Assembly (NCBI GenBank): GCA_963833955.1
Contig: CAWHZY010000011.1
Span: 1-64,000 of the forward strand
Reading direction: 5' to 3'
DNA from: Roseiarcus sp963833955
GTDB taxonomy: Bacteria > Pseudomonadota > Alphaproteobacteria > Rhizobiales > Beijerinckiaceae
DNA length: 64,000 nucleotides
Shown: in pieces, positions 44,735 through 53,704 of the stretch
Layout: each line of letters starts with the position of its first letter
Position numbering within the stretch: the first letter of the stretch is position 1
Position numbers and translations under genes: made by a program
Notes under the pieces: generated by a model
Databases searched by the model: none
What the model saw: only the letters and a program-made list of their open reading frames with translations
Told to the model about the DNA's origin: nothing

Positions 44735-46204
44735 TCAGGCGCCAACCAGATTGGGGTCGCGCCAGGCGCGCTCAAATGGCAGGCGCCAGGCATGGGGCGC
44801 GATCAGCTGATAGATCGACTGCGGCCCCCAGCTGCCGGGCGAGTAGATCTTGACCGGCGGCGGCAATTCGAGCAGCGGCTGCGAGACTTCCCACAGCCGC
44901 TCGATGCCGTCCGCCGAGCAGAACAGCGTGTGGTCGCCGCGCATGGCGTCGAGGATGAGCCGCTCATAGGCCTCTAGAACGTCGCCGCCCATGCCAGTTT
45001 CGTGCATTGCGAATTGCAGGCTCTGCTTGTCGAGCCGCATTCCCGGGCCGGGCTTCTTGCCGTAGAAAGACAGCGACACCTTGGACTCGTCGGCGAGATC
45101 GAACGTCAGGTGATCAGGTCCCTGCGAACTCAGGCCGGAATCCCCTGGGAACATGCTCTTTGGCGGTTCGCGGAAAGCAATGGAAATGATGCGCTGGCCT
45201 CCCGCCATACGCTTGCCAGTCCGTAAGAAGAACGGCACGCCCGCCCAGCGCCAATTGTCGATGAAGCATTTGAGGGCGATGAAAGTCTCGGTGTCCGATT
45301 CCGGATCAGCGCCCGGCTCCTTGCGGTAGCCAATAAACTGACCGCGCACGGTGTGCGCAGGATCGACTGGCATGAGCGAGCGGAAGACCTTGTTTTTTTC
45401 TTCACTGATCGGCCCGGGCGCGAGCGAGGTCGGCGGCTCCATCGCCATGAAGCCCAGAATCTGGAAAAGATGCGTCACCACCATGTCGCGATAGGCGCCG
45501 GTCTGCTCGTAGAAGGCGATCCGATTGCCGATGTCGAGCGTCTCCGGCACGTCGATCTGCACATGATCGATGAAATTGCGGTTCCAGATCGGCTCGAACA
45601 GGCCATTGGCAAAACGGAAGGCGAGGATGTTTTGCGCCGGCTCCTTGCCGAGGAAATGGTCGATGCGGAAAATCTGGTCCTCGGCGAACACCTTGTGCAA
45701 CGCCTCGTTGAGGGCGATTGCGCTCTCGAGATCGGTTCCGAACGGCTTTTCCATAATGACGCGCGATCCGCCCGCGAGTTGGGCCTCACTCAGCATTTTG
45801 ATCGCTGACAGCGCGGCGTTCGGCGGCACGCTCAGGTAGTGGACACGCTGGCTCTCCTCGGCGAAGGACGTCGCCGCCCGATCGACTGCTTCCTTCAAAG
45901 CGCCAGCGCCGGCCGCGATCGGCACGTAGTCGAGCAGCGCTTCGAACGCCGGCCAGGCCTCCTTCTTCGGGTGATGGGCCTGTCCCCCGAAGACGGCGTC
46001 GCGGGCGACGGCGCGGAAGCCCTCCGCGTCGAGCGCGTCCAGCGATACGCCGATGATCCGGCATTTCGAGATGAAGCCGGCGCTCACCAGGTGAAAGAGG
46101 CCAGGCAGCAGCTTCTTGTGGGCGAGATCCCCGGTCGCGCCAAACAGGACGACGATCTGAGGCAGCTTGGGGCCTACCCCCGCAGGTATCTTAGCCATTG
46201 CCAT
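44735..46204 (-). CDS. zwf: Glucose-6-phosphate 1-dehydrogenase
   Basis: Oxidises glucose 6-phosphate to the lactone, feeding the pentose-phosphate and Entner-Doudoroff routes and making NADPH. NADP-binding FGATGDLAHKKLLPGLF at the N-terminus, catalytic site RIDHFLGKEPAQN, and the substrate Lys in IMEKPFGTD. ATG 46204 (MAMAKIP) gives 489 residues; ATG 46198 is two codons later. The frame extends upstream to 46294 but without family sequence. pgl and edd are not adjacent. Confidence 0.94.
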   Translation of the reverse strand: MAMAKIPAGVGPKLPQIVVLFGATGDLAHKKLLPGLFHLVSAGFISKCRIIGVSLDALDAEGFRAVARDAVFGGQAHHPKKEAWPAFEALLDYVPIAAGAGALKEAVDRAATSFAEESQRVHYLSVPPNAALSAIKMLSEAQLAGGSRVIMEKPFGTDLESAIALNEALHKVFAEDQIFRIDHFLGKEPAQNILAFRFANGLFEPIWNRNFIDHVQIDVPETLDIGNRIAFYEQTGAYRDMVVTHLFQILGFMAMEPPTSLAPGPISEEKNKVFRSLMPVDPAHTVRGQFIGYRKEPGADPESDTETFIALKCFIDNWRWAGVPFFLRTGKRMAGGQRIISIAFREPPKSMFPGDSGLSSQGPDHLTFDLADESKVSLSFYGKKPGPGMRLDKQSLQFAMHETGMGGDVLEAYERLILDAMRGDHTLFCSADGIERLWEVSQPLLELPPPVKIYSPGSWGPQSIYQLIAPHAWRLPFERAWRDPNLVGA

Positions 46205-46306
46205 CCCCACTCTCGCCCTTTGATTCCACGCTAGATCGCGCGTCACTCTCTCGTGTCCGGACGACAGAAACACGACAAACTCGAGATATGTCACTCGCCG
46301 ACGATT

Positions 46307-47218
46307 TCACCGCCGCAATCTGAGGCTTGCCCACCCTTCGAGCTCGATCCGCTCGGCGAGATCAAACCCTTGCGCCCGCCAGGACGCGAGTACGCCCGGA
46401 ACATCAGCAAGAAGCAGGCCGGAGACGATCGCTTCGCCGTCCGCGCTGACGACCGCCGCGAGCGAGGGCGCGAGCAGCCGCAGGGGCTTCGCCAGAATGT
46501 TGGCGAACACGAGGTCGTAAGGGGCGGCCTCGCGCAGCGCGGCGTTCTCGACGCCGCGCGAGACGATCGCATGGGCCAGGACGCCCGCGCCATTCAGCCG
46601 GGCGTTGGCGTTGGCGACTGCGACCGCCACGGAATCGATGTCGCCGAGCCAGACCTTGCGGCGCAGGACCCTGGCCGCGGCGATGGCGAGCACGCCCGCG
46701 CCGCAGCCGACGTCCAGAACGCGCTTTGGCCGCCGGCGCTTGAGCAGGCGGTCGAAATGCAGGAGACACCCGCGGGTCGTGCCATGATGGCCGGTGCCGA
46801 AGGCGAGCCCGGCCTCGATCTCGATCGCGACGTCGTTCGCCTGAACCCGCGAGCGATCGTGGCGCCCATGAACAAGAAAGCGGCCGGCCCGAACGGGTTT
46901 GAGGCCGGCCAGCGAATTGGCGACCCAGTCGCGCTTCTCCGTCAGGCCGAAGGTCGCCGAGCGGGCGGTCGTTTCGTCCGCGGCGGCGCCGATCAGCGCC
47001 CGGATCGCCTCTTCGTCGGGCTCGGAGCCGAAGTAGGCTTCCATGAGCCACGCCCTCCCGCCCCCCGGCCAGGGATCGTCGGTCTCGAACGCGGTCGATG
47101 CGGCCTCGGCCGGCTCGAAGCTCTCGACGATGAGATCGGCCACGGCGCGGGCGCGGCGCTCGTCGCTGACGAGGCGCATCATGTGGGCGGCGTTGTTCGG
47201 CGGCAGGCCTTCGAGCAT
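46307..47218 (-). CDS. prmA: Ribosomal protein L11 methyltransferase
   Basis: SAM-dependent enzyme that trimethylates L11. The SAM site is VLDVGCGAGVLAIAAAR, followed by GDIDSVAVAVANANARLNG; GLAFGTGHHGTTRGCL and DLVFANILAKPL are PrmA signatures. ATG 47218 (MLEGLPPNNAAHMM) gives 303 residues; the frame is open to 47344 without clear support. Ends 102 bases before the zwf start on the same strand. Confidence 0.9.
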   Translation of the reverse strand: MLEGLPPNNAAHMMRLVSDERRARAVADLIVESFEPAEAASTAFETDDPWPGGGRAWLMEAYFGSEPDEEAIRALIGAAADETTARSATFGLTEKRDWVANSLAGLKPVRAGRFLVHGRHDRSRVQANDVAIEIEAGLAFGTGHHGTTRGCLLHFDRLLKRRRPKRVLDVGCGAGVLAIAAARVLRRKVWLGDIDSVAVAVANANARLNGAGVLAHAIVSRGVENAALREAAPYDLVFANILAKPLRLLAPSLAAVVSADGEAIVSGLLLADVPGVLASWRAQGFDLAERIELEGWASLRLRR

Positions 47219-47383
47219 GCCGAGCCGAATAGCCCAAACGCGCTCAGACCGCGAGCGGTAGATCGCCGCCGAATTTAACGGCCGCCATGCGTTGTAAGGG
47301 GGCGGTCCCCGCGGCAAGACGGGGCTGGCGCGCGAGAGATGCAACCCTTGCGCGAATCCTTGGCCAGGGCAGCGCCAATGATA

Positions 47384-47492
47384 CCAAGACTCGATGATCG
47401 GAACCGATCATCGCCTTATGGCCGAAGCGCGAATGCGCGCCCGCGCCGTTGCGCGGGTTTGAGCGCGGTCAGTCGTGCTCAAATAGAATGGG
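47384..47492 (-). repeat. 109-bp multi-hairpin MITE-like element, copy 1
   Basis: Reverse-orientation copy flanked by TA on both sides. Contains the CGATGATCGG palindrome arm pair and the CCCGCGC/GCGCGGG hairpin. The first hairpin (TTGAGC...GCTCAA) has several mismatches compared with copies 2 and 3. Sits upstream of prmA in a gap with no gene. Confidence 0.82.
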
Positions 47493-47494
47493 TA

Positions 47495-47511
47495 TAAACG
47501 CGCCTAAACGC
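47495..47511. repeat. 17-bp repeat TAAACGCGCCTAAACGC (right copy)
   Basis: Exact inverse of 44063-44079. Directly beside MITE copy 1 and followed by more TAAACGC units. Confidence 0.6.
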
Positions 47512-47522
47512 CAGTAAATGGG

Positions 47523-47568
47523 AATAAACGCTAGTAAAACCGCTAGCGTTTACTAGCGTTTATTTTTT
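47523..47568 (+). terminator. 16-bp perfect stem-loop followed by T6
   Basis: AATAAACGCTAGTAAA pairs with TTTACTAGCGTTTATT around a 10-base loop, then a T run to 47568. It looks like an intrinsic terminator on the + strand, yet no + strand gene precedes it. It may instead be the end of a decayed mobile element. Confidence 0.55.
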
Positions 47569-47825
47569 CGAATTGGGACTTTTCAATGAGTTACAGCCGA
47601 TTCAAATGAAACAATCTGGCCTCGCTCTCCGCCCGCGTCTGGAGGTTGCGCCCGACCCGTCCAAACCCTTTCCACGCTCCCTTTCGCGGGGTGACGAATC
47701 CGCCTCGAGCTCAATCAGGCGAATTCAGATGTATAGCATGAAATTCTGGCTAACACAACAAATTGCAGGGGCGCTTATAGCGCTAGCTGTTGTTCAGGCT
47801 GTTTTTCGCTGCGGCTCCAACGCCC

Positions 47826-47983
47826 TGGCCGGGCTTGACCCGGCCATCCACGCGTTCGACGCGTCAAAATGGCGAGAGCAATTTGCAAGGACAAAAACCT
47901 TAGTTCCTCCAAGCCTCTGTTTCACCCGCCGGAGCGCTCTCGGAAAGGGCGCAGCGGTAGATGGCCGGGTCAAGCCCGGCCAT
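47826..47983. repeat. Inverted pair of REP-like palindromes
   Basis: TGGCCGGG-CTTGA-CCCGGCCA at 47826-47846 and its inverse ATGGCCGGG-TCAAG-CCCGGCCAT at 47961-47983. This GGCCGGGTCAAGCCCGGCC palindrome is a common dispersed repeat in alphaproteobacterial intergenic DNA. The open frame running over it is not considered a gene. Confidence 0.7.
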
Positions 47984-48255
47984 GACGAAAAACCGAAAGG
48001 CAGACGACGCCCTGCGACCACCGACGGCTGACGCTTCAAGCCAATTAGAGGCGGGATCAATCGCCAGGCGGCTTCCCCCTTTGCCGGCCTCGCGCGGCCG
48101 CCCGTTTGCGCCCCAAGCGATTGACCCGCGCCCATCACGCCGGGGCCGGCGTGTTTGGTTCGAGCCCGGTCGCAGGACTGAAGCGCTTTCGGGTCGCCAA
48201 TACCACCGTATTTTTCCGCAATCGGCGGTGAAAGTGGTCGATAAATTCCCTAATG

Positions 48256-48364
48256 CCAATTCTATTTGAGCGCGACTCATCGCGCTCAAACCCGCGCAAC
48301 GGCGCGGGCGCGCATTCGCGCTTCGGCCATAAGGCGATGATCGGTTCCGATCATCGAGGCTTAG
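48256..48364 (+). repeat. 109-bp multi-hairpin MITE-like element, copy 2
   Basis: Plus-orientation copy. Hairpins in order: TTTGAGCGCGA/TCGCGCTCAAA (11 bp), CCCGCGC/GCGCGGG (7 bp), GCGCG/CGCGC and CGATGATCGG/CCGATCATCG (10 bp, TT loop). Right flank is TA, left flank TG. Ends 34 bases before the TSUP permease gene, so it could affect its leader mRNA. Confidence 0.82.
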
Positions 48365-48398
48365 TATAAAACGTCGATTGGGTCGCAGTCTGGCGCGC

Positions 48399-49145
48399 AT
48401 GTCCATCGAACATCTTCCCCTCATCGTCGCAGCCCTCGCCTTCCTCGTCGCCGGCTTTGTGAAGGGCGTGATCGGCCTCGGGCTGCCGACCGTCTCGATG
48501 GGATTGCTCAGTCTCGTCATGGCGCCCGCCAAGGCCGCATCGCTCCTGATCGCGCCGTCGTTCGTCACCAACGTCTGGCAATTCGCCGCCGGCCCGAGTT
48601 TCCGGCGGCTGGCGCGCCGGCTTTGGCCCATGCTCGCAGGCGTCGTCTTCGGCGCGCTCGCGGGCGCGGGATGGCTGACGGGAAGCCACGCCGGGCAAGC
48701 AGCCGTCGCGCTCGGGCTTCTCTTGATGCTTTACGCCCTGCTCGGCCTCACCTCGGTGCGCTTCTCCGTGGCCCCGGCGGCGGAATGGTGGCTCGCTCCC
48801 CTGATCGGCGCGCTTACGGGCCTCGTCACCGCCGCGACCGGCGTGTTCGCGATCCCCGCCGTGCCCTATCTCGGGGCGCTCAATCTGGACAAGGAGGACA
48901 TGATCCAGGCGCTCGGCCTGTCCTTCACAGTCTCCACCATCGCGCTCGCCGCCTCGCTCGCGGCCGGCGGCGCTTTCGACTTCGGCGATGTCGGCGCCTC
49001 GACCGCCGCGCTTACGCCCGCCCTTCTCGGCATGGCGGCCGGCGGAGCCTTGCGCGGCCGGTTCAGCGAGCGGACCTTCCGGCGGATCTTCTTCGGCGGA
49101 TTGCTTGTACTCGGCGTTCATCTTGCATCGCGGGCGGTGGTGTGA
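48399..49145 (+). CDS. TSUP (TauE/SafE) family membrane permease
   Basis: 248-residue inner-membrane protein with about eight hydrophobic helices and the two repeated family segments (FLVAGFVKGVIGLGLPTVSMGLL and LTGLVTAATGVFAIPAVPYLGAL). Members export or import small organosulfur or sulfite-like anions. ATG 48399 is chosen over a TTG at 48378. Substrate cannot be deduced. Confidence 0.87.
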   Translation: MSIEHLPLIVAALAFLVAGFVKGVIGLGLPTVSMGLLSLVMAPAKAASLLIAPSFVTNVWQFAAGPSFRRLARRLWPMLAGVVFGALAGAGWLTGSHAGQAAVALGLLLMLYALLGLTSVRFSVAPAAEWWLAPLIGALTGLVTAATGVFAIPAVPYLGALNLDKEDMIQALGLSFTVSTIALAASLAAGGAFDFGDVGASTAALTPALLGMAAGGALRGRFSERTFRRIFFGGLLVLGVHLASRAVV

Positions 49146-49278
49146 GCTCTAACCAACTTGAGTTTCAGCAATAGAGCGGGTTAGGCGCCGTATTACATCC
49201 AATACATGAGGTTGCTGCTCCCCAGCGGAAGAGCGAGCTTATCCGCTTTGGGCTTTGGGCAAGCGAAGGAGAGCAGCG

Positions 49279-49581
49279 ATGGGATATTATGTCGGTTTGG
49301 ATGTGAGCCTCAAGAGCACGCATATCTGTGTTCTGGACGGGGAGCGTCGGGTGGTTTGGCGGGGCGTTTCGGACACGCAGATTGCGATGATCGCCCAGCT
49401 TCTTGCACGGTGGGGCAAGCAGATTGTGCTTGTTGGGCTTGAGACGGGTTCCTTGACGCCCTGGCTTTATCACGGTCTCAGCGATCTTGGTCTTCCCATG
49501 GTTTGCATGGATGCGCGCCGGGCTTCGGATGCGCTGAAGGCTCGGGCGGAGAAGTCGGACAAGGCGGATGCTCGTGCGCTA
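49279..49581 (+). pseudogene. IS110-family transposase, N-terminal fragment
   Basis: From ATG 49279 (with AAGGAG upstream) it reads MGYYVGLDVSLKSTHICVLD, then VGLETGSLTPWLYHGL and AEKSDKADARAL, the RuvC-like N-terminus of IS110 transposases. An IS630 element begins right after DARAL; no continuation is found on its far side, so the C-terminal half was deleted. Confidence 0.85.
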
Positions 49582-49890
49582 GGACCTCGGCACAGAGGTT
49601 TGGACCGGTTGGGGTTGAGCCTGCAAGCCTGGTAAGTCCTCGGGAGGGAGGAGGACCTCGATGCTTCGCGGCTCGCCCGGTTGGCGTCGAATTAGACCTG
49701 CGCGTTCGAGGGTGAGAATCATCTGGTGGACCGAAGGCGGGGTAACGCCGAAGTACCGCTGCATATCGGCTTCGGCCGGCGGCCGCCGATGTAGGCGCGC
49801 ATAGGCGTCGATGAACGCCAGATACTGGCCCTGCCTGGGCGTGAAGTCGGGCCGGCGGCCGCCAGACATTTGATTCAACTGTCGATTCAT
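49579..49890 (-). CDS. LexA-like winged helix-turn-helix protein, IS passenger
   Basis: 103-residue protein resembling the DNA-binding domain of LexA alone: PDFTPRQGQYLAFIDAYARLHRRPP, then a recognition helix region TPPSVHQMILTLERAGLIRRQPG, with a short proline-rich tail and no protease domain. ATG 49890 has GGAGG four bases upstream. It is divergent from the transposase ATG with 24 bases between. Its stop codon TAG uses the TA target dinucleotide at the element boundary. It may regulate the transposase. Confidence 0.72.
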   Translation of the reverse strand: MNRQLNQMSGGRRPDFTPRQGQYLAFIDAYARLHRRPPAEADMQRYFGVTPPSVHQMILTLERAGLIRRQPGEPRSIEVLLPPEDLPGLQAQPQPVQTSVPRS

Positions 49891-51009
49891 CTGGCCTCCA
49901 ACGCGGAGGCTGCGATGAATGTACGCTATCGTGTCACGTTGACCCAATGCGAGCGCGCCGAACTCGGGGCGCTGCTGAGCGCTGGCAAGCATCCGGCGCG
50001 GAGACTCAAGCGGGCGCAGATTCTTCTGGCCGCGGATTCGGGGGTCAGCGACGAGGACATAGCGGCGAGCATCGGGGTCGGCGGGTCTACGGTCTACCGG
50101 GCCAAGCGGCGTTTCGTCGAAAGCAACCTGGACCTCGCCCTGAGCGAAGAGCCTCGTCCCGGAGCGGAACGCAAGCTGACCGGCAAGGAGGAAGCTCTGC
50201 TGGTGGCGACCGCCTGCTCGAGCCCGCCAGCGGGCCGCGCCCGCTGGACGCTGGAACTGCTGGCGGACGCGCTGGTCAAGGTGACGAAACACGAGAGCCT
50301 GTCGCGCGAGACGGTGCGTCGGCGTCTGGCCGAGAACAAACTCAAGCCGCGGCGCAAGGACATGGGGTGCATTCCCCACCTCGACGCGGATTACGTCGCC
50401 CGCATGGAGGACGTGCTCGATCTCTACGCCGAAGCGCCTGACCCGAAGCGGCCGGTGGTTTGCTTCGACGAGAGCCCGATCCAACTCATCGGCGAGACCC
50501 GCCTGCCGATCCCGGCCAAGCCGGGACAGATCGAGCGCTACGACTGCGAGTACCGGCGCAACGGCACGGCGAACCTGTTCGTCTTCCTCGACGTGAACCA
50601 CCCCTGGCGCAAGGTGAAGGTCACCGAGCGGCGCGCCGCAGGAGATTTTGCGACCTGCATGCGCGAACTCGCCGATGTTCACTACCCCGAGGCGGAGCGC
50701 ATTCGGGTGGTGCTCGACAATCTGTCGACCCACTCGGTCGGCGCCCTTGACCTGAGGTTTCCGGCCGACGAAGCCCGACCGGTGCTGCGTCGACTGGAGT
50801 TCCACTATGTCCCCAAGCACGCCAGCTGGCTGAACATGGTGGAGATCGAGATCGGCGTCCTGGCTTCCCAATGCCTCGATCGGCGCATCGAAAGCTACGC
50901 GCGCCTCGTCACCGAAACCGCCGCCTGGGAGAAGCGACGCAACGCCGCGCGCGCCCGCATCAAGTGGATGTTCACAACCGAAAAAGCGCGCGCCAAAATG
51001 GGCCGAGCT
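49582..51009 (+). mobile_element. IS630-family element 3 with antisense passenger gene
   Basis: About 1.43 kb flanked by TA (49580-49581 and 51010-51011). Ends share ACCTCGGC / AGCTCGGC cores in inverted orientation. Holds a complete transposase on + and a LexA-like helix-turn-helix gene on the minus strand at its left end. Not close to the other IS630 copies. Confidence 0.72.
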
Positions 51010-51039
51010 TATCCGAAGCCTGCATGCCCATCAGGCTGA
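49915..51039 (+). CDS. IS630-family transposase 3
   Basis: 374-residue transposase in one frame. N-terminal helix-turn-helix RLKRAQILLAADSGVSDEDIAASIGVGGSTVYRAKRR, and a DDE domain with VVCFDESPIQL, RVVLDNLSTHS and SWLNMVEIEIG. ATG 49915 follows GGAGG. The stop lies 30 bases past the predicted element end, in flanking DNA. Unlike copies 1 and 2 it needs no frameshift. Confidence 0.86.
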   Translation: MNVRYRVTLTQCERAELGALLSAGKHPARRLKRAQILLAADSGVSDEDIAASIGVGGSTVYRAKRRFVESNLDLALSEEPRPGAERKLTGKEEALLVATACSSPPAGRARWTLELLADALVKVTKHESLSRETVRRRLAENKLKPRRKDMGCIPHLDADYVARMEDVLDLYAEAPDPKRPVVCFDESPIQLIGETRLPIPAKPGQIERYDCEYRRNGTANLFVFLDVNHPWRKVKVTERRAAGDFATCMRELADVHYPEAERIRVVLDNLSTHSVGALDLRFPADEARPVLRRLEFHYVPKHASWLNMVEIEIGVLASQCLDRRIESYARLVTETAAWEKRRNAARARIKWMFTTEKARAKMGRAYPKPACPSG

Positions 51040-51418
51040 CATCCTCGAAGAGCGAGGCGGCGCTCAACCACTGGATTGCCGAGCAGGTCTTCAACTGGTC
51101 AGGATTGAACGTCGCGCACATAAGGCCGACGTACTTCGCGGAGTGGCTCCTCTATCTCGCTCCTTTGATCCGCCAGGGTGTCATGTACGCGCCGTTTACG
51201 ACGGGACGGCATGCTCCGATCGCTGGCGAAGATCAGGCCCGCGTCATAGTGGGTATCCTTGAGAATCCTGATCCGCATCGCGGCCAAGTGTATCCTCTGT
51301 ACGGGCCGGTCGAGCTTACCCAGACGAGATCGCCGCCATCGTCGGACGAGTGCTGGGCAAGACCGAGAAGAGGACGCCGCGGGACGACACGCGGTCGGCG
51401 CCATTATCATTGCAATGA
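51024..51418 (+). pseudogene. NmrA-like NAD(P)-binding protein fragment
   Basis: C-terminal piece of an atypical SDR: NHWIAEQVFNWSGLNVAHIRPTYFAEWLLYLAPLIRQGVMYAPF, GRHAPIAGEDQARVIVGILENP, GQVYPLYGPVELTQ. Near 51320 the frame shifts and continues DEIAAIVGRVLGKTEKR. The N-terminal cofactor domain is missing, cut off at the IS630 element. Confidence 0.75.
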
Positions 51419-51680
51419 TAATGATTGTCTTAATGGGGACGGCAATGAATGGAGTCAAGGCCCAATGGGAAGTGCGCCGTGATATGGCGAGGCGGTAACC
51501 AATCGCGTCCCGAACGCATATCGGGCCTCGATCTGGTTCGGTGGATTAGGCAACTGTGTGGGGTGCGCCACCCCTGCCAGAGATAGGCCAGGTCGGACAT
51601 TGGTGGCAGTTCGTTGGCGGCGATCGGCCACGTTACTCCAGAACAACTGAACCTGCGGAAGCGATTTCTCCGACTATCGT

Positions 51681-52058
51681 TTAGGACGGTTTGAGACAAC
51701 TTCCAGCGCCCAGAATTCCACCCAGTACGATTTCCCTGAATTCATTTAGAGGCGCTGCGCTTTTCTCTGCGCGCATGCGCAACAGAGAACCCTCCCAGCT
51801 ATTCCAGGTAAAGTTGGCCAAAGCGCCTGCCTGGTATTGGCGACTGATTTCTCCTGCCTGCTGCCCTTCAGATATGCACCTCTCTAGTCCAATACACAAG
51901 GCTCCAAGATGCCGAGAAAGACGTTGTTGTATCACGTCGCTATGATCTGCCATTTCTGCGGCAAAATTACCAAGCAAGCAGCCTTGTGTAAAATTGAACG
52001 CAGTAAGGGCACGAATACGATCATTGAAGTAGGCATCAAGGCGCTCACGTGCCATCAA
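51681..52058 (-). pseudogene. TetR-family regulator, C-terminal fragment
   Basis: 125 residues of a TetR-type ligand domain (FTQGCLLGNFAAEMADHSDVIQQRL, ERCISEGQQAGEISRQYQAGALANFTWNSWEGSLLRMR). The N-terminal helix-turn-helix is missing; a stop lies just upstream in frame. It probably once regulated the divergent NmrA-like gene. Confidence 0.72.
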
Positions 52059-52266
52059 CCCCGCTATTGTCCAATAATTTCATTAGATGGACCGGTCATG
52101 TGCTAAGTTTTCGGCGTTTGAATGCCGTTGTCAAGCCAGACGACTGTTCATGTCGACCACAACTCCATAAAATATGACTTGTACGACTCGCGCCATACTC
52201 AACCGCCCCATAGTCCCGAGGCCACTTGATGAAGTCGAAACCTCCCAGCTAGGTTTTTACTGATGG

Positions 52267-52761
52267 GTGTCTCACTTGCTATCGCAGTCGCTGTTAGCCA
52301 GCCCATCGGCTGCCGGCCCTCTGACGTCGTCGACGCAAGGGACCGTAGCGCAGCGCTTTCATCACTTGATGGACCTAGCAAATCAGCACGACATCCGAGC
52401 TATCCACGACATGTTTTGGCAATCGCCATCGGCACTGCTTGTGGCGAAGAACGCGGCGCCTTCAGAAGAGAGCTGGACGGGGTTCTGGGGCAATGCCGCG
52501 ATAGATCAGAAGCTTCATGACATCGCAGCGTCCGGCCTGGTCGTTCCGGTGCCCGATTATACGAAGCTGAAGGTTGTCGAGCTGTCCCGAGACATCGCCG
52601 AGAGCTATGCACCGACAACCATCACGGTCTCTTACGCAGGCCAAGATGGCCGCCCCCGGCCGTTCCTGATGATCGTCACGTGGAAGAAGGTCGACGCGAG
52701 GTGGCGCGTCGCATCGGAAATCATACTGCCAGTGCCGCCAGCGCCTCCGAGCAAAAGTTAG
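52267..52761 (+). CDS. Hypothetical protein, SnoaL/NTF2-like
   Basis: 164 residues from GTG 52267. The region after residue 25 (RFHHLMDLANQHDIRAIHDMFWQSPSALLV, then VTWKKVDARWRVASEIILP near the end) has the layout of an NTF2-like fold used by SnoaL/DUF4440 proteins. The start of the N-terminus looks like the tail of a signal peptide (SLLASPSAAG), so the true gene may have been longer. Possibly a degenerate relic, given its neighbours. Confidence 0.5.
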   Translation: MSHLLSQSLLASPSAAGPLTSSTQGTVAQRFHHLMDLANQHDIRAIHDMFWQSPSALLVAKNAAPSEESWTGFWGNAAIDQKLHDIAASGLVVPVPDYTKLKVVELSRDIAESYAPTTITVSYAGQDGRPRPFLMIVTWKKVDARWRVASEIILPVPPAPPSKS

Positions 52762-52832
52762 GCAATCGTCCGCCTTCCTCGCGCGACCGATCGCAATGCT
52801 GAAGACGTTCATGTGACCACAGGAGACTGACC

Positions 52833-52985
52833 ATGATGAACAGACGGAGCTTCTCCACGGCTTTGGCTGCCGGCGCTGCAGCATCTGTGACGTCCGCTCG
52901 CGGCGTTGCATTTGCGGCCGCCCCGGTGAAGACGCGCAATGTGGCTCGCATGGCCTGTCCGCCGACGGATAAATCAGCCGCCTGA
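52833..52985 (+). pseudogene. Tat-exported alpha/beta-hydrolase, N-terminal fragment
   Basis: 50 residues: MMNRRSFSTALAAGAAASVT is a twin-arginine signal, then AFAAAPVKTRNV, the usual lead into the VLVHG of alpha/beta hydrolases, but the sequence breaks off to ARMACPPTDKSAA and stops. GGAGA precedes the start. The enzyme body is deleted. Confidence 0.6.
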
Positions 52986-53028
52986 TCCTCGTCGCCCCAA
53001 GGGGCCCACTCCGCTACGGGGATCGGCG

Positions 53029-53700
53029 TGCAAAAATTGACCCCCTAAGATCTGATCTGTGGGCTGTCCGTTTTTCGGAGCGGGCGATGGGGGATGCTGA
53101 TTGTGGAGACGATTGGCCGGATACAGCGTGAGCCTTTTGTCAAAGGGAAGTCGATCAAAGAGATCGCGCGCGATCTGAAGATGTCGCGCAATATGGTTCG
53201 CAAGGTTCCGCGCTCAGGCGAGACGTCGTTTTCCTATGAGCGGGAGATTCAACCTCGACCCAAGCTCGGCCGGTGGAAGGCCGAGATTGATCGGATGCTG
53301 GCGCGCAACGTCGCGAACACGTCGGCGGAACAGGGACAGGCAAAACCCATCTGGCGATCGCCATCGCGCGAAGCTGCATCCGCGCCGGCTCGCGCGGCCG
53401 CTTCTTCACCACCGTTGATCTCGTCAATCGGCTCGAGGCTGAAAGCCGGTCAGGACGTCAAGGAAGGCTCGCCGACTATCTGACCCGATTGGACTTCTAC
53501 CAATTCTATTTGAGCGCGACGCATCGCGCTCAAACCCGCGCAACGGCGCGGGCGCGCATTCGCGCTTCGGCCATAAGGCGATGATCGGTTCCGATCATCG
53601 AGTCTTGGTATCGTCATTCTCGACGAACTCGGCTATCTGCCCTTCGCGCAAGCCGGCGGCCAGCTGCTGTTCCATCTCGTCAGCCGCCTCTACGAGCGTA
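53029..53700 (+). pseudogene. Second IS21-family element: istA/istB fusion relic
   Basis: Left end TGCAAAAATTGACCCCC at 53029. From ATG 53094 the IstA N-terminus reads MLIVETIGRIQREPFVKGKS with helix-turn-helix IKEIARDLKMSRNMVRKV, to about 53320. It then passes directly into IstB sequence (GTGKTHLAIAIARSCIRAG, RLADYLTRLDF), interrupted by the 109-bp MITE, and resumes as ILDELGYLPFAQAGGQLLFHLVSRLYERT. Most of istA and the start of istB are deleted. This family is different from the IS21 element at 38895. Confidence 0.75.
53500..53608 (+). repeat. 109-bp multi-hairpin MITE-like element, copy 3
   Basis: Inserted within the istB relic between codons for RLDF and ILDELGY, flanked by TA on both sides. 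Nearly identical to copy 2. This copy proves mobility, since the interrupted coding sequence can be rejoined across it. Confidence 0.88.
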
Positions 53701-53704
53701 CGTC

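Noticed and set aside
47573..48031. 152-codon open frame after the hairpin at 47523
   Set aside because: It reads through two REP palindromes (GLDPAIHAF, DGRVKPGHDE are their translations) and lacks a ribosome site.
48351..49121. 256-codon minus-strand frame opposite the TSUP gene
   Set aside because: Charged, low-complexity composition typical of an antisense shadow; the plus strand encodes a clear membrane permease.
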